This document shows, piece after piece, positions 55,324 through 63,769 of a stretch of 64,000 nucleotides of DNA. The position numbers were made by a program, and so were the translations under genes. The notes under the pieces were generated by a model. That model saw nothing but the letters and a program-made list of their open reading frames with translations, did not search any database and was not told where the DNA came from. The DNA comes from Gilvimarinus gilvus (GTDB lineage: Bacteria > Pseudomonadota > Gammaproteobacteria > Pseudomonadales > Cellvibrionaceae), in assembly GCF_030518155.1 (NCBI RefSeq), contig NZ_JAULRU010000215.1:62001-126000 (forward strand). Direction: 5' to 3'. The first letter of the stretch is position 1. Each line of letters begins with the position of its first letter.

Positions 55324-57282
55324 TTATTGATCTACGTTAGCTTTCACACTTAACGCAAATGGCATAAGTGGTAAGCCCGCGCTGTTATACACATTTGCCT
55401 TAGCGGGAAAGTCTGCCCACGCATAACGCACCTCTACAGGCTCTTTAACCTTATCGCTGCGCACGCGAATCGTATTTCCGTCTATCTCAGCCTCGGCCCA
55501 GACAAACTCGCCGTCGGCACCCGCTATGGCAAAACCGCAGGGCTCACCGCCTTTCGCGGTTAACCCTTTACCGGCGTAAGCCACGACAATCTCCACAACG
55601 CCATTTTCGTCAACGCTCATTTGAAAAGGTGCTGCGGCCTCTGCCAGCAATTTGGTCTCGCCGTAAACGCGCTCTCGAGCTAACAAAGCCAGACGTTCAC
55701 CCACGTCTTTTTTATTCAGTGGATGAATGTCATTCCAGTCTCCCAAATCGATCGTGACTGCCATAGCGGTGTTGGGCTCGGCCAACACTTTAGCCTGTGC
55801 CGCGCGCATGGCCGCCCACCCCTCTTGCACTGGCTCGTCAACCGGCTCACCAAAGCCTGGTAACTGTGCGTATATAAACGGCAGCGTGGCTTGGCCAAAC
55901 TCTTCTCGCCACTGGCGAATCATGGTGGGCAAAAGGGTGGCATACTCATCGGGCTTGCCTGCGTTCGATTCACCCTGATACCAGAGTACGCCCTTAAGCG
56001 GCATAGGTGTGATGGGTGCCAACATTGCGTTGTACAATCCAACCGGCTGACTCATATCCCAAAACTGACGCGAAGGAGCAGGTTCTATTGATGCCCCCAC
56101 ACGCGCCAACCATTCGCCCTGCAGCGATATTTCCAGGTCGGCCACTTCCAATTGGTAGGGTTTATCTTTTACCAAACCGCCGCCACCTGCGTTTGTCACT
56201 GCGCGAACCACCACGGTATTTGCACCGGCTTTTAGTACCCCTGCGGGAACTTTATAGCGGCGCTGTGGATATTTGTAAGTGGTATTACCCACCTGCTCGC
56301 CATTGACAAATACCGTATCGGCATCGACCACACGGCCAAGACGCAACATGGCCGCTTTACCCGCCGCCCGATTCGGTAACTGAATGGTTTTACGCAGCCA
56401 CATTACGCCGTTAATGTCCGGCAGATTATTTTCCACCCAGGAGCCTGGCATCGTCACCTTGGTCCAGTGACTCTCGTCGACATCAGTGGAGGACCACGTT
56501 GGCTCCGCGTGCATGCCTTTATCCTGTTTGTGCAGGCTTTCATACCAGGGCGCGCCACGGGCACTGTCTTCGGCCTTAATATTGTCCACATACCCAGGGG
56601 CGGCGTTGCGTTCGGCTTGCTCAACATAATGTGGATAATTTTTCAGAGCCCGCATACTCATCCATGCCTGCGCACCAGAGCCGCCATAGGCATTCAAAAT
56701 AATACCGACGGGTACATCTTGCGTCTTTTCAATATGACGAGCAAAAAAGTAGCCCGCGGCGGTGAAGTTCAACGCATTATCGGGGCCCGCAGCCAGCCAC
56801 TCGCCGCCGTCCAGGTCCTGTTTGGGACCATCGTAAACCGCGTTTTTAGGCACCTGAAAATGGCGAATACGAGGATTGTCTGAACTGGCCAACTCACTGG
56901 CGTACACTTCGTTAACGTTGGACATCTTCATTTCCATATTGGATTGTCCAGCCGCCAGCCAGACATCGCCAAAGTAGATGTCGCTCAACTCAATACGATT
57001 GTCTCCCTCCAGAACTAACCGATGAGGTCCACCGGCGGCATAGCTTTCGCCTTCCCAGTGCCAACGGCCGTCGCTTTTAGCGCTAATGCTCGCCAGCACT
57101 TCACCATTCAACCGAATACTAATGTCTTCCCCAGGCGTTGCACGGCCCCAAAGGGTGAGCGGCATTTCTCGCTGCAAGACAGCGCCACTACTGATTAATT
57201 TAGAGGGGACGATATCGGCAATCGTTGCCACGCTTACGGTTGTGAGCGTTATGCCCAGAGCGAGAGAAGATAATATTTTCAT
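55324..57282 (-). CDS. Sialate O-acetylesterase-like carbohydrate esterase
   Basis: A 652-residue secreted esterase (signal peptide about 1-23). The SGNH-like active site has the nucleophile S114 in WLAAGQSNMEM. LWYQGESNAG and a late DWNDIHPLNK supply the remaining catalytic parts. A GH2-like jelly-roll domain is inserted at about 270-390 (MPGSWVENNLPDINGVMWLRK). Such enzymes deacetylate sialic acid or xylan/pectin substituents. The upstream 84-bp gap has two palindromes. Confidence 0.93.
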   Translation of the reverse strand: MKILSSLALGITLTTVSVATIADIVPSKLISSGAVLQREMPLTLWGRATPGEDISIRLNGEVLASISAKSDGRWHWEGESYAAGGPHRLVLEGDNRIELSDIYFGDVWLAAGQSNMEMKMSNVNEVYASELASSDNPRIRHFQVPKNAVYDGPKQDLDGGEWLAAGPDNALNFTAAGYFFARHIEKTQDVPVGIILNAYGGSGAQAWMSMRALKNYPHYVEQAERNAAPGYVDNIKAEDSARGAPWYESLHKQDKGMHAEPTWSSTDVDESHWTKVTMPGSWVENNLPDINGVMWLRKTIQLPNRAAGKAAMLRLGRVVDADTVFVNGEQVGNTTYKYPQRRYKVPAGVLKAGANTVVVRAVTNAGGGGLVKDKPYQLEVADLEISLQGEWLARVGASIEPAPSRQFWDMSQPVGLYNAMLAPITPMPLKGVLWYQGESNAGKPDEYATLLPTMIRQWREEFGQATLPFIYAQLPGFGEPVDEPVQEGWAAMRAAQAKVLAEPNTAMAVTIDLGDWNDIHPLNKKDVGERLALLARERVYGETKLLAEAAAPFQMSVDENGVVEIVVAYAGKGLTAKGGEPCGFAIAGADGEFVWAEAEIDGNTIRVRSDKVKEPVEVRYAWADFPAKANVYNSAGLPLMPFALSVKANVDQ

Positions 57283-57305
57283 AGCGAGTGGTACCGCAGG
57301 TTATG

Positions 57306-57346
57306 ATTTATAGTCCTAGCGACTATAAATACACGTTATGTGTATT
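57306..57346. promoter_or_regulatory. Two tandem perfect palindromes
   Basis: ATTTATAGTC-CTAGC-GACTATAAAT (57306-57330, 10-bp arms) overlaps AATACAC-GTTAT-GTGTATT (57328-57346, 7-bp arms). Both lie between the transporter stop and the esterase start, 24 bp before the esterase ATG. They may be operators for the esterase or a combined terminator and control element. Confidence 0.55.
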
Positions 57347-57366
57347 GCAAGGGCAACTGTAGCCAC

Positions 57367-58803
57367 CTACAGCAACCAAATACCCAGCGCGCTGATCAAC
57401 ACCCAAGCCATTAAGTTCAGTACCAGGCCGGTCCGCGCCATATCGGCCACGGTGAGTCTGTCGGCACCAAACACGATTGCATTCGGTGGTGTCGCCACCG
57501 GCAACATAAACGCACAACTGGCGGCGATGGCCGCGGGCATTATCAACACCTCAGGCGGCAACTCCATACTCAGGGCAAGCACGCCCATCAAGGGTAAAAA
57601 CACCGCCGTTGTCGCCGTGTTACTGGTCACCTCGGTGAGAAAAATTATTAACCCAACCACCATGAAGATAAGCACGATAACGGGCCAGTGTTGAGCGATC
57701 TCCAGCATTCCCGCCAGTGCCTGCGCCAAACCGCTGGTATTCATTAAACTGGCGAGAGCCAGGCCGCCGCCAAACAAGAGTAAAACGCCCCACGGTAAAC
57801 GCTGGGTATGACTCCAGTCCATTATCGGGCCTTTGCTATCGCCACCGGCCGGCACCAAATGCAGAGCAACGGCCGCAGCAAGGGCAATGGCTGTATCAGA
57901 CAAGCGGCCAGCGAAAACCGCCTCATTGATCAAAGGCCGGCACACCCAAAGCAAAGCGGTGATCATAAATATTGTTGCCACTCGCAACTCAGCGCTGCTA
58001 ATCGGGCCCAGTAGTTGCAGCTCATGTTGTAAACCTTTGCGCGAAGCCGACACCGGATCACTGTCGCCACTGCTCACAGTTTCAGGCTTTAATCCTCGAC
58101 TCAACCAAAGCCAGCATGCGCAGAGTAGGAGCACACTAAAAGGCAACGCCATGGCCATCCAGCCGACAAAACTTACGGTGATGGCATATTGCTCTTGTAG
58201 ATAAGCGGCCATTAACGCGTTGGGCGGTGTTCCTATTAAGGTAGCAACACCGCCAATACTCGCGCTGTAGGCAATACCCAACAGCAGTGTCTTGGCAAAG
58301 TGCGTGGAGTGCGGAATGTCCCTGTCATTGGCGCTATCACCAACCACCGAAAGCGCAATCGGTAATATCATAATCGCCGTAGCGGTATTACTCACCCACA
58401 TGCTTAGCAGTGCTGTCGTCACCATAAACGCAGCGAGCTGCTTTTTGGGACTCTGACCAAAAACAATCAATAAGTACAGAGCCACCCGCCGATGCAAGCG
58501 CCAGCGCTCCATTGCCAGCCCTAAAACAAAGCCGCCAAGAAACAGAAAAATAATCGGGTGCCCATACTGAGCGCCCACCGTTTTAATCGTCGAGATTCCG
58601 AGCAGTGGCGCAACCAATAGCGGCAGTAAAGAGGTCACGGCCAAGGGCATAACCTGGCCAATCCAAAAGGCGGCCATGGCTGTGGCAAGGCCGGCCGTGT
58701 ACCACGCTTCAAGCGTTAAACCCGCAGGTGGGGATACAATTAGTACCAGTAAAAAACTGACAAGCCCTATTACTGTTGCCCAAACTTTGGAGGTATTGCG
58801 CAC
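57367..58803 (-). CDS. DASS family sodium:anion symporter
   Basis: A 478-residue membrane transporter with about twelve spans. Two sodium-binding SNT motifs occur: VSNTATAIMILP near residue 143 and TSNTATTAVFLP near 401. GGVATLIGTPPNALM and LPVATPPNAIVFG complete the family. It imports dicarboxylates or related anions. It starts at GTG with GGAG five bases upstream. It lies upstream of the esterase gene on the same strand. Confidence 0.93.
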   Translation of the reverse strand: MRNTSKVWATVIGLVSFLLVLIVSPPAGLTLEAWYTAGLATAMAAFWIGQVMPLAVTSLLPLLVAPLLGISTIKTVGAQYGHPIIFLFLGGFVLGLAMERWRLHRRVALYLLIVFGQSPKKQLAAFMVTTALLSMWVSNTATAIMILPIALSVVGDSANDRDIPHSTHFAKTLLLGIAYSASIGGVATLIGTPPNALMAAYLQEQYAITVSFVGWMAMALPFSVLLLCACWLWLSRGLKPETVSSGDSDPVSASRKGLQHELQLLGPISSAELRVATIFMITALLWVCRPLINEAVFAGRLSDTAIALAAAVALHLVPAGGDSKGPIMDWSHTQRLPWGVLLLFGGGLALASLMNTSGLAQALAGMLEIAQHWPVIVLIFMVVGLIIFLTEVTSNTATTAVFLPLMGVLALSMELPPEVLIMPAAIAASCAFMLPVATPPNAIVFGADRLTVADMARTGLVLNLMAWVLISALGIWLL

Positions 58804-58933
58804 GTTTTCTCCACGTTGCTAGTTATTGCTTTAAAAGAATAATAACACGCTGGCTGCTAGCCTTAATTCTTCCAATCAGGAGCAGCCACTTGCCGATTAG
58901 ACCTCAGAGCAAAAGTGCTCTGGTAGAATTAAA

Positions 58934-59803
58934 CTATTCAGCCTGTGCCTTCAGGTTCATTTTCTCAAACTGACTCGGCCCTTCGGGTCGCCGATCTGCA
59001 AATGCCCAGGCTAAGGCACGAATAAACCCTTCAAACTGCATGCCTACGTGCCGCATCCCCTCTACCTTTGCCAATGAGAGTTCAAGGCCGTCATAATCCC
59101 TGGCTTCAAGTTGCTTTGTGTAGCGCTGAAGGGCTCGCACATACGGCACGTACTCATCCGAGCCATAGGTAATGTACGCCTGAGCCTTAAGATTTTTATT
59201 TTGCTTAGCATAACCCGTGTCGATTGAAGCCAATGTTTCATTAGCCCATAGCGCCGATGGTGAAATCGCCGCGTAGTGACTAAATGTATTGGGTTTTTGA
59301 TACATAGCATACAAAGTGAAAAGACCGGCCAGCGAATGCCCTGTAAGCACCCTTCGACTTGCATCAACCCGGTAATTATTCCCAACCATAGGCACGATTG
59401 AATTCGAGATAAGATCAAGCAGAGAGCTTGCGCTACCGCCAGCTTTAAAACCTGAATCGTAGGCTGGCGTTAAGTCCGTCAAACGCTTTTGTTCAATATT
59501 TTCTACCTCCCCCGGATAGCCAATACTGACAAAAATCAACTCAGGCAGCATGTTGTCAAACCGCAGATTAACGTACATACGGGTGACAAGGTCCCGAGTC
59601 CAATAACCATCAAGTAGGTACACAGCCGGGTACAAAGCACTGGATTCGCTGTCATAGGACTCGGGCAGGATAACATCTACCTTAAGCGATATATCGTCTC
59701 GCTCAAAGAAGTATGTATTGCCCTTCGCGGCAGGTTTGGCAAAGCTCATTAAGGGAAGCAACAATAAGCCAAATACCACCATTGTCCACTTACCGTATTT
59801 CAT
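58934..59803 (-). CDS. Secreted alpha/beta-hydrolase esterase
   Basis: A 289-residue hydrolase with a signal peptide (about 1-24, MSFAKPAA). The nucleophile elbow is GHSLAG, a YLLDGYWTRD segment lies upstream and MRHVGMQFEGF supplies the likely His. It resembles the IroE/Fes-type and feruloyl-like esterase group. GGAGG lies five bases before the ATG at 59803, preferred over an upstream in-frame ATG at 59845 that overlaps the previous gene. It is the last gene of the redox operon. Confidence 0.88.
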   Translation of the reverse strand: MKYGKWTMVVFGLLLLPLMSFAKPAAKGNTYFFERDDISLKVDVILPESYDSESSALYPAVYLLDGYWTRDLVTRMYVNLRFDNMLPELIFVSIGYPGEVENIEQKRLTDLTPAYDSGFKAGGSASSLLDLISNSIVPMVGNNYRVDASRRVLTGHSLAGLFTLYAMYQKPNTFSHYAAISPSALWANETLASIDTGYAKQNKNLKAQAYITYGSDEYVPYVRALQRYTKQLEARDYDGLELSLAKVEGMRHVGMQFEGFIRALAWAFADRRPEGPSQFEKMNLKAQAE

Positions 59804-59841
59804 CGAGCCTCCAAAATAGCTCATAATTACAAGAAAAGCCT

Positions 59842-60966
59842 TCATCCGCTCACCTCTACCAATACTCTGTCTACAATATCGAGCGCAGTGGTAAGATTGC
59901 TTACGTCTTTATAGATAACACCATCATTACCTGAGTGATGGCCATGCCCAACCAATTCCATAACCGTTACCGTTTCCGCTTTCGATAAGTCAACGCGCGC
60001 CCGATAAATTACCGAGGGCTGAGCGCTGAATCCGTTGCCAGAGTAAATCAAGTCATCAGGAAAGCGATCGCTGCTGTAGTACTCATTGAAATCAAACGAT
60101 TGATTCACTTCCAGATAAACGTCAACCAGACGGTGGCTTGAATTTTTTAGTGAACGACCAACCATAAAATTATCCGCAAGTGTTGCTCCGGTATAGGCGT
60201 CCAACTCAGCAATTTCGCCCGGCGACAAGAAACGGTCGCTGTCTTTATCGCCTTTCAATTTGTGCAAAAATACAGGCAGTGACTCTTGCCTGAATCGGTC
60301 CGGAGCTTTGCCATCAGACTTCCGTTCTGAAAAAATACTAAAAAATTCTTCGTCACTGTAATCCAGCACATTGCTGTTCAGTTGGCCACTGGAGTCAATT
60401 TTTTCAACCGTATTGTCGAACCGATTCGTTGCAACACTTTGGCTGACATATAGTGGCTGTATAAACTCACCCTCGACAGATTCCAGCCAAATGGCATACT
60501 GCGGCCAGCGCATTGCGGGGCCTTTTTTAAGCTCTACGCTTATTTGACTGTTGTTATAGTCACCCACCACCTGATAGTTTATGGAATCCGGAGGACGGCC
60601 TTCGAACCTGTCGTTAATCCGAAGTTGAATACCCCACTGATGAAAACGTTGCATTGGTGTGAACTCAATCCAAGACAAAATCAAAATCAAACTCATAACG
60701 ACTATGGAGATCTGTGGTGCGAGACCATACTTGTCAGATTTTTTCAAAAGACCAACAGGATTAAGATACTTCTTAATGGAAGTGAAATTATTGAACAAGT
60801 GCCAAAATGCACTCGCCAGGAATACAAACCCTATTACACTATGAATAATGGCCGTTGTGTTGTTATAACTCTGGCTAAACATAAGTAATGACGTCACCAG
60901 AATGACAATCAACGCAAATGCGATGCTGGTGGTAGCAACTATTCTTCTATATACAACTTTGCTCAT
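59842..60966 (-). CDS. Membrane DUF4405/DUF2271-like protein with flavinylation motif
   Basis: A 374-residue protein. The N-terminal part has three membrane spans (about 11-31, 38-57, 85-103) with His residues (H42, H56, H109) placed like heme ligands of DUF4405 proteins. The periplasmic part resembles DUF2271. It holds D256-AY-T259-G-A-T262, an exact match to the (D)xx(S/T)GAT motif that ApbE modifies with FMN. It would link membrane heme to a periplasmic flavin. The start at 60966 follows the cytochrome b561 stop by four bases. Family naming is by pattern; the motif is directly visible. Confidence 0.75.
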   Translation of the reverse strand: MSKVVYRRIVATTSIAFALIVILVTSLLMFSQSYNNTTAIIHSVIGFVFLASAFWHLFNNFTSIKKYLNPVGLLKKSDKYGLAPQISIVVMSLILILSWIEFTPMQRFHQWGIQLRINDRFEGRPPDSINYQVVGDYNNSQISVELKKGPAMRWPQYAIWLESVEGEFIQPLYVSQSVATNRFDNTVEKIDSSGQLNSNVLDYSDEEFFSIFSERKSDGKAPDRFRQESLPVFLHKLKGDKDSDRFLSPGEIAELDAYTGATLADNFMVGRSLKNSSHRLVDVYLEVNQSFDFNEYYSSDRFPDDLIYSGNGFSAQPSVIYRARVDLSKAETVTVMELVGHGHHSGNDGVIYKDVSNLTTALDIVDRVLVEVSG

Positions 60967-60970
60967 TCCA

Positions 60971-61513
60971 TTAACCACGCAACATTCTTTTGAGAGTGTT
61001 ATCCTTGTCCACCATATGATGCTTGAGCGCACCGGCAACGTGTAAAACAACAACGCCCGACAAGATCCAACCCGATAAACTATGAATCTCTTTGCCAATA
61101 TCAGACCAATAGGCGCTGTAAGCTTGAGCTTCACCATTAATATAGTTGGATGGAATCACTTCTAACCCAAACACCGGCACACCGAAACCACCCAAACCCG
61201 AATACATTATTCCAGAGATGGGTAGCACCAACACCGCCACCAGAAGCAACCAATGCACAACACGTGCAGTAACTTGCTCGAATTTTGTGTAGTCACCAGA
61301 GGCTTCCGGCCAACCCTGTATGAGTCGATACAACACGCGAAACACCAATATAACGAGCAAAAGCATACTAATGGTTTTGTGCCAATCGTATAGCCAGTAC
61401 GCATGGCCATCGGACATATAAAACCCCATAGGTATTAGAAGCAATATGGTGAATGCGACGCTCCAATGCAGTACGCGTGCACTAAGCGTCTTTTTCGATG
61501 TACTAGGATTCAT
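60971..61513 (-). CDS. Cytochrome b561 family protein
   Basis: A 180-residue membrane protein with four spans. Heme-ligand His pairs are in ARVLHWSVAFT, YDWHKTISM, ARVVHWLLL and VVLHVAGALKHHMVD. It is the CybB/YodB-like di-heme type that passes electrons from quinol. It overlaps the upstream gene by 11 bases, so it is co-translated in the redox operon. Confidence 0.93.
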   Translation of the reverse strand: MNPSTSKKTLSARVLHWSVAFTILLLIPMGFYMSDGHAYWLYDWHKTISMLLLVILVFRVLYRLIQGWPEASGDYTKFEQVTARVVHWLLLVAVLVLPISGIMYSGLGGFGVPVFGLEVIPSNYINGEAQAYSAYWSDIGKEIHSLSGWILSGVVVLHVAGALKHHMVDKDNTLKRMLRG

Positions 61514-61958
61514 GACTTGTCTCCATTGCCGATTCTTTACGGATTAAAGGGTTACCACGCCAAAGTACCTGACTTTCATTAAGCTCGATCAAATACGGTG
61601 TAGCGTAAACCTCAAAATGGTCGTGCAGTGCCATATCCCCGTCGATAATGATTGGAATTTTTATGTTGTGTTTTGACACAAACGTCTTAATTGACGCTTT
61701 ATCGACATAGAGCGTATTGAAGACCATAAACGTTTTAGGGAATTCACTACTCACTTCGCTATTTACGTTGCTTAAGTATTCTTCACAACCGGGAAATTGA
61801 GGCATTGGGCATAAAGCGTCAAAAAATATCAGCTTCACCTTGCCTTGAGACAGATCATCGGGCAAGTTATGTGAATGCTTAGTCTCTTCACCCCCAATTG
61901 CATTGAACGAAAAGGTTAGGGCATATAAAGCGATTAAAACTAACTTAAAAATATTCAC
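61503..61958 (-). CDS. Secreted thioredoxin-like protein with CPMPxFPGC motif
   Basis: A 151-residue protein with a signal peptide (about 1-22, FNAIGGEE). The thioredoxin-like region reads VKLIFFDALCPMPQFPGCEEY, so two cysteines are spaced C-x6-C at the place of the active site. IPIIIDGDMALHDHFEVYATPYLIEL is the thioredoxin cis-Pro region. It starts at GTG with AGGAG upstream and overlaps the previous gene by one base. It is a paralogue of the next protein upstream. Confidence 0.75.
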   Translation of the reverse strand: MNIFKLVLIALYALTFSFNAIGGEETKHSHNLPDDLSQGKVKLIFFDALCPMPQFPGCEEYLSNVNSEVSSEFPKTFMVFNTLYVDKASIKTFVSKHNIKIPIIIDGDMALHDHFEVYATPYLIELNESQVLWRGNPLIRKESAMETSHES

Positions 61959-62392
61959 TACTTTTCTCCTTTCTCGTTGAGATGCAGAACTTCCTCTGTA
62001 CTTCCCTTAAACAAAATCTCACCATTTTTCACTAGAATGTGGGTAGGTGTTTTTCGCACTTTAAACTGACGCATGACCGAAAGATTTTCATCAGCGATAA
62101 ACTTCTTGATTTCTGATTGGGAACTCAGAAAATCTTGAATTTGTTGATCGGTAATATTGAATTTTGGTGCAATCCAAATTACGTTCTGGCCGCCCTTCGA
62201 TAGCGCAGAAATATTTTTTGAGTTCGCAACCGGCCCTTTATCACTGTAACCATCTTGCCAAACATCAAAAAATACCAAATGTACAGTCTGATCTTTTACA
62301 GCCAAAGCGCTAGTGAGATCATCCTTGTGTAATGGCTCTATTGCCACTACAGGGAAGGTTACAAATAAACTCAACCAAATAAGTAATTTCAT
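61958..62392 (-). CDS. Secreted thioredoxin-like protein lacking active-site cysteines
   Basis: A 144-residue protein with a signal peptide (about 1-17, PVVA). It has the thioredoxin-like frame VHLVFFDVWQDGYSDKG, where the cysteines of its neighbour are absent, and VRKTPTHILVKNGEILFKG as the cis-Pro region. It probably binds or scaffolds rather than exchanging thiols. ATG overlaps the upstream TGA by four bases. Confidence 0.72.
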   Translation of the reverse strand: MKLLIWLSLFVTFPVVAIEPLHKDDLTSALAVKDQTVHLVFFDVWQDGYSDKGPVANSKNISALSKGGQNVIWIAPKFNITDQQIQDFLSSQSEIKKFIADENLSVMRQFKVRKTPTHILVKNGEILFKGSTEEVLHLNEKGEK

Positions 62393-62910
62393 TGCGCAAC
62401 CTCCTCGATTGTTTTGCTAGCGGCGGCTTCGATTCTTGCATCGAGCTCATCGGTCGCCAAAAACGATCGGTAAACCACCCTACCCTCAGCGTCAATCAAT
62501 ATGTGATTCGGGGTACCCATCACACCGTAAGCCGCAACAATCTCTCCGGACTCATCGATGATCGTAGGTAAGCTGATATTGCGATCGCCATACAATTGAT
62601 TAATATTTTCCACCGAGTCATTAATACCTACGTTAACCATCACGACTTCGACCTCATCACCAAACTCGTTGAATATGGACTGAGCGTGAGGTAGCTCCCG
62701 TTTGCAGTAGCTGCACCATGTGGCCCAGAATTTTAGATATATTGGCTTTTTGCCAAGAAAGTCATTCAACTCAATCTTTTCCCCGGTAAGCGTGGTACCG
62801 CTAAACGGTATTGCCTCTGCCCCTGGTTGTAGTGCGCTAGCCGGTGCGGCTATTGCAGCGTATAGACTGATAGCACCAACAGCGCGAAAAATAGCGTTTG
62901 AAATATTCAT
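62389..62910 (-). CDS. TlpA-like periplasmic thioredoxin
   Basis: A 173-residue thiol-disulfide protein with a signal peptide (about 1-25, APASALQ). The active site is FWATWCSYCKRELPH, and GVMGTPNHILIDAEGRV is the cis-Pro loop. A longer in-frame reading exists, but the ATG at 62910 has GGAGG eight bases upstream and gives the normal length. It overlaps the CcdA-like gene stop by one base. It is the likely electron acceptor from that protein. Confidence 0.9.
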   Translation of the reverse strand: MNISNAIFRAVGAISLYAAIAAPASALQPGAEAIPFSGTTLTGEKIELNDFLGKKPIYLKFWATWCSYCKRELPHAQSIFNEFGDEVEVVMVNVGINDSVENINQLYGDRNISLPTIIDESGEIVAAYGVMGTPNHILIDAEGRVVYRSFLATDELDARIEAAASKTIEEVAQ

Positions 62911-63605
62911 TAAAAAATCCTCCAGTTTTGAATACTTAAGAAAGCTAGGTAGAGACCGGCGGCCACCATCAGCAGTGACAGGATCGTTTTGATGGCGAGC
63001 ATCCAAGACCCGGCTTTTGGTAATCTGCCTAAGGCACCCGAGCAGGTGCCTGCCACCAGCAACAGTGCGCTCATACCCAGCGAGAAAAGAAACATTAGGG
63101 TTCCACCTGCGAGCCAATCGCCATTGGCTGCCACGTACATAAGCAACATACCCAGCACCGGCGAGGTACATGGCGCCATCACAAGACCGCTCAGGGCGCC
63201 ACCCCCGAATAGCGAAACAGGGCCTTTAGCCGATGTAGAGAAACTCGGCGCAAAACTGGGTAATACCAACCAGCCCTGCATCCAAGCTGCGAACAGCCAA
63301 CACACTAGCGCCATTAAACCGAGGGTAAGTGGGTGACTGGCGACAGCGCCAAACAGTTGCCCAGAGAGTGCCGCCAGTATCCCCAGTAGTGCGTAGGTCG
63401 CCGACACCCCAATAACGTAAATCAGTGCATTTATGAAAGAGTTACCTCGCTCCATACTTGCGTTGCCGACCATAGCGACCGTGATAGGTAATAAGGGATA
63501 CACACAAGGTGTCAGGCTGGTTAATAAACCAGCAACGAAAACCAGGGCAAAAATACCGATAGATAGATCACCACTGGTCAGTAAATTTTGTATCTCGAAT
63601 TCCAC
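62910..63605 (-). CDS. CcdA/DsbD-type transmembrane thiol electron transporter
   Basis: A 231-residue membrane protein with six or seven spans that moves reducing equivalents from cytoplasmic thioredoxin to the periplasm. The two conserved Cys-Pro helices are visible: SLTPCVYPLLPIT and MAPCTSPVLGM. I prefer the GTG at 63605, with GGAG nine bases upstream, over a TTG at 63692 that adds 29 unlikely residues. First gene of the redox operon. Confidence 0.9.
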   Translation of the reverse strand: MEFEIQNLLTSGDLSIGIFALVFVAGLLTSLTPCVYPLLPITVAMVGNASMERGNSFINALIYVIGVSATYALLGILAALSGQLFGAVASHPLTLGLMALVCWLFAAWMQGWLVLPSFAPSFSTSAKGPVSLFGGGALSGLVMAPCTSPVLGMLLMYVAANGDWLAGGTLMFLFSLGMSALLLVAGTCSGALGRLPKAGSWMLAIKTILSLLMVAAGLYLAFLSIQNWRIF

Positions 63606-63732
63606 GAGGTTTGTCTCCGCCAGTAACTGTTGAATAGATTTATACCCAAAAGCCCGATGAGACTTATCAAATTCAGGTAAAATCGAGGTCAAATCGTCGT
63701 TTGGCGGGATTATGTGAATAAATTCAGAGGGT

Positions 63733-63760
63733 TATAATGCTCGTATGAAATGCTACGAGC
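63733..63760 (+). promoter_or_regulatory. Promoter and inverted repeat before the CadC-like gene
   Basis: TATAAT (63733-63738) is followed at once by GCTCGTA-N8-TACGAGC (63739-63760), a perfect 7-bp inverted repeat ending 9 bp before the ATG. The repeat would overlap the transcription start, so it could be an autoregulatory operator. The -35 is unclear. Confidence 0.55.
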
Positions 63761-63769
63761 TTCTTTGAT

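Noticed and set aside
54803-55330. 175-residue open frame overlapping the Gly/Cys-rich gene in another frame
   Set aside because: It is Ala/Val-rich only because of the GGC/TGT repeat read out of frame.
62911-63171. 87-residue N-terminal extension of the TlpA-like protein
   Set aside because: It would lie inside the CcdA-like gene, and the ATG at 62910 has GGAGG at good spacing and a proper signal peptide.
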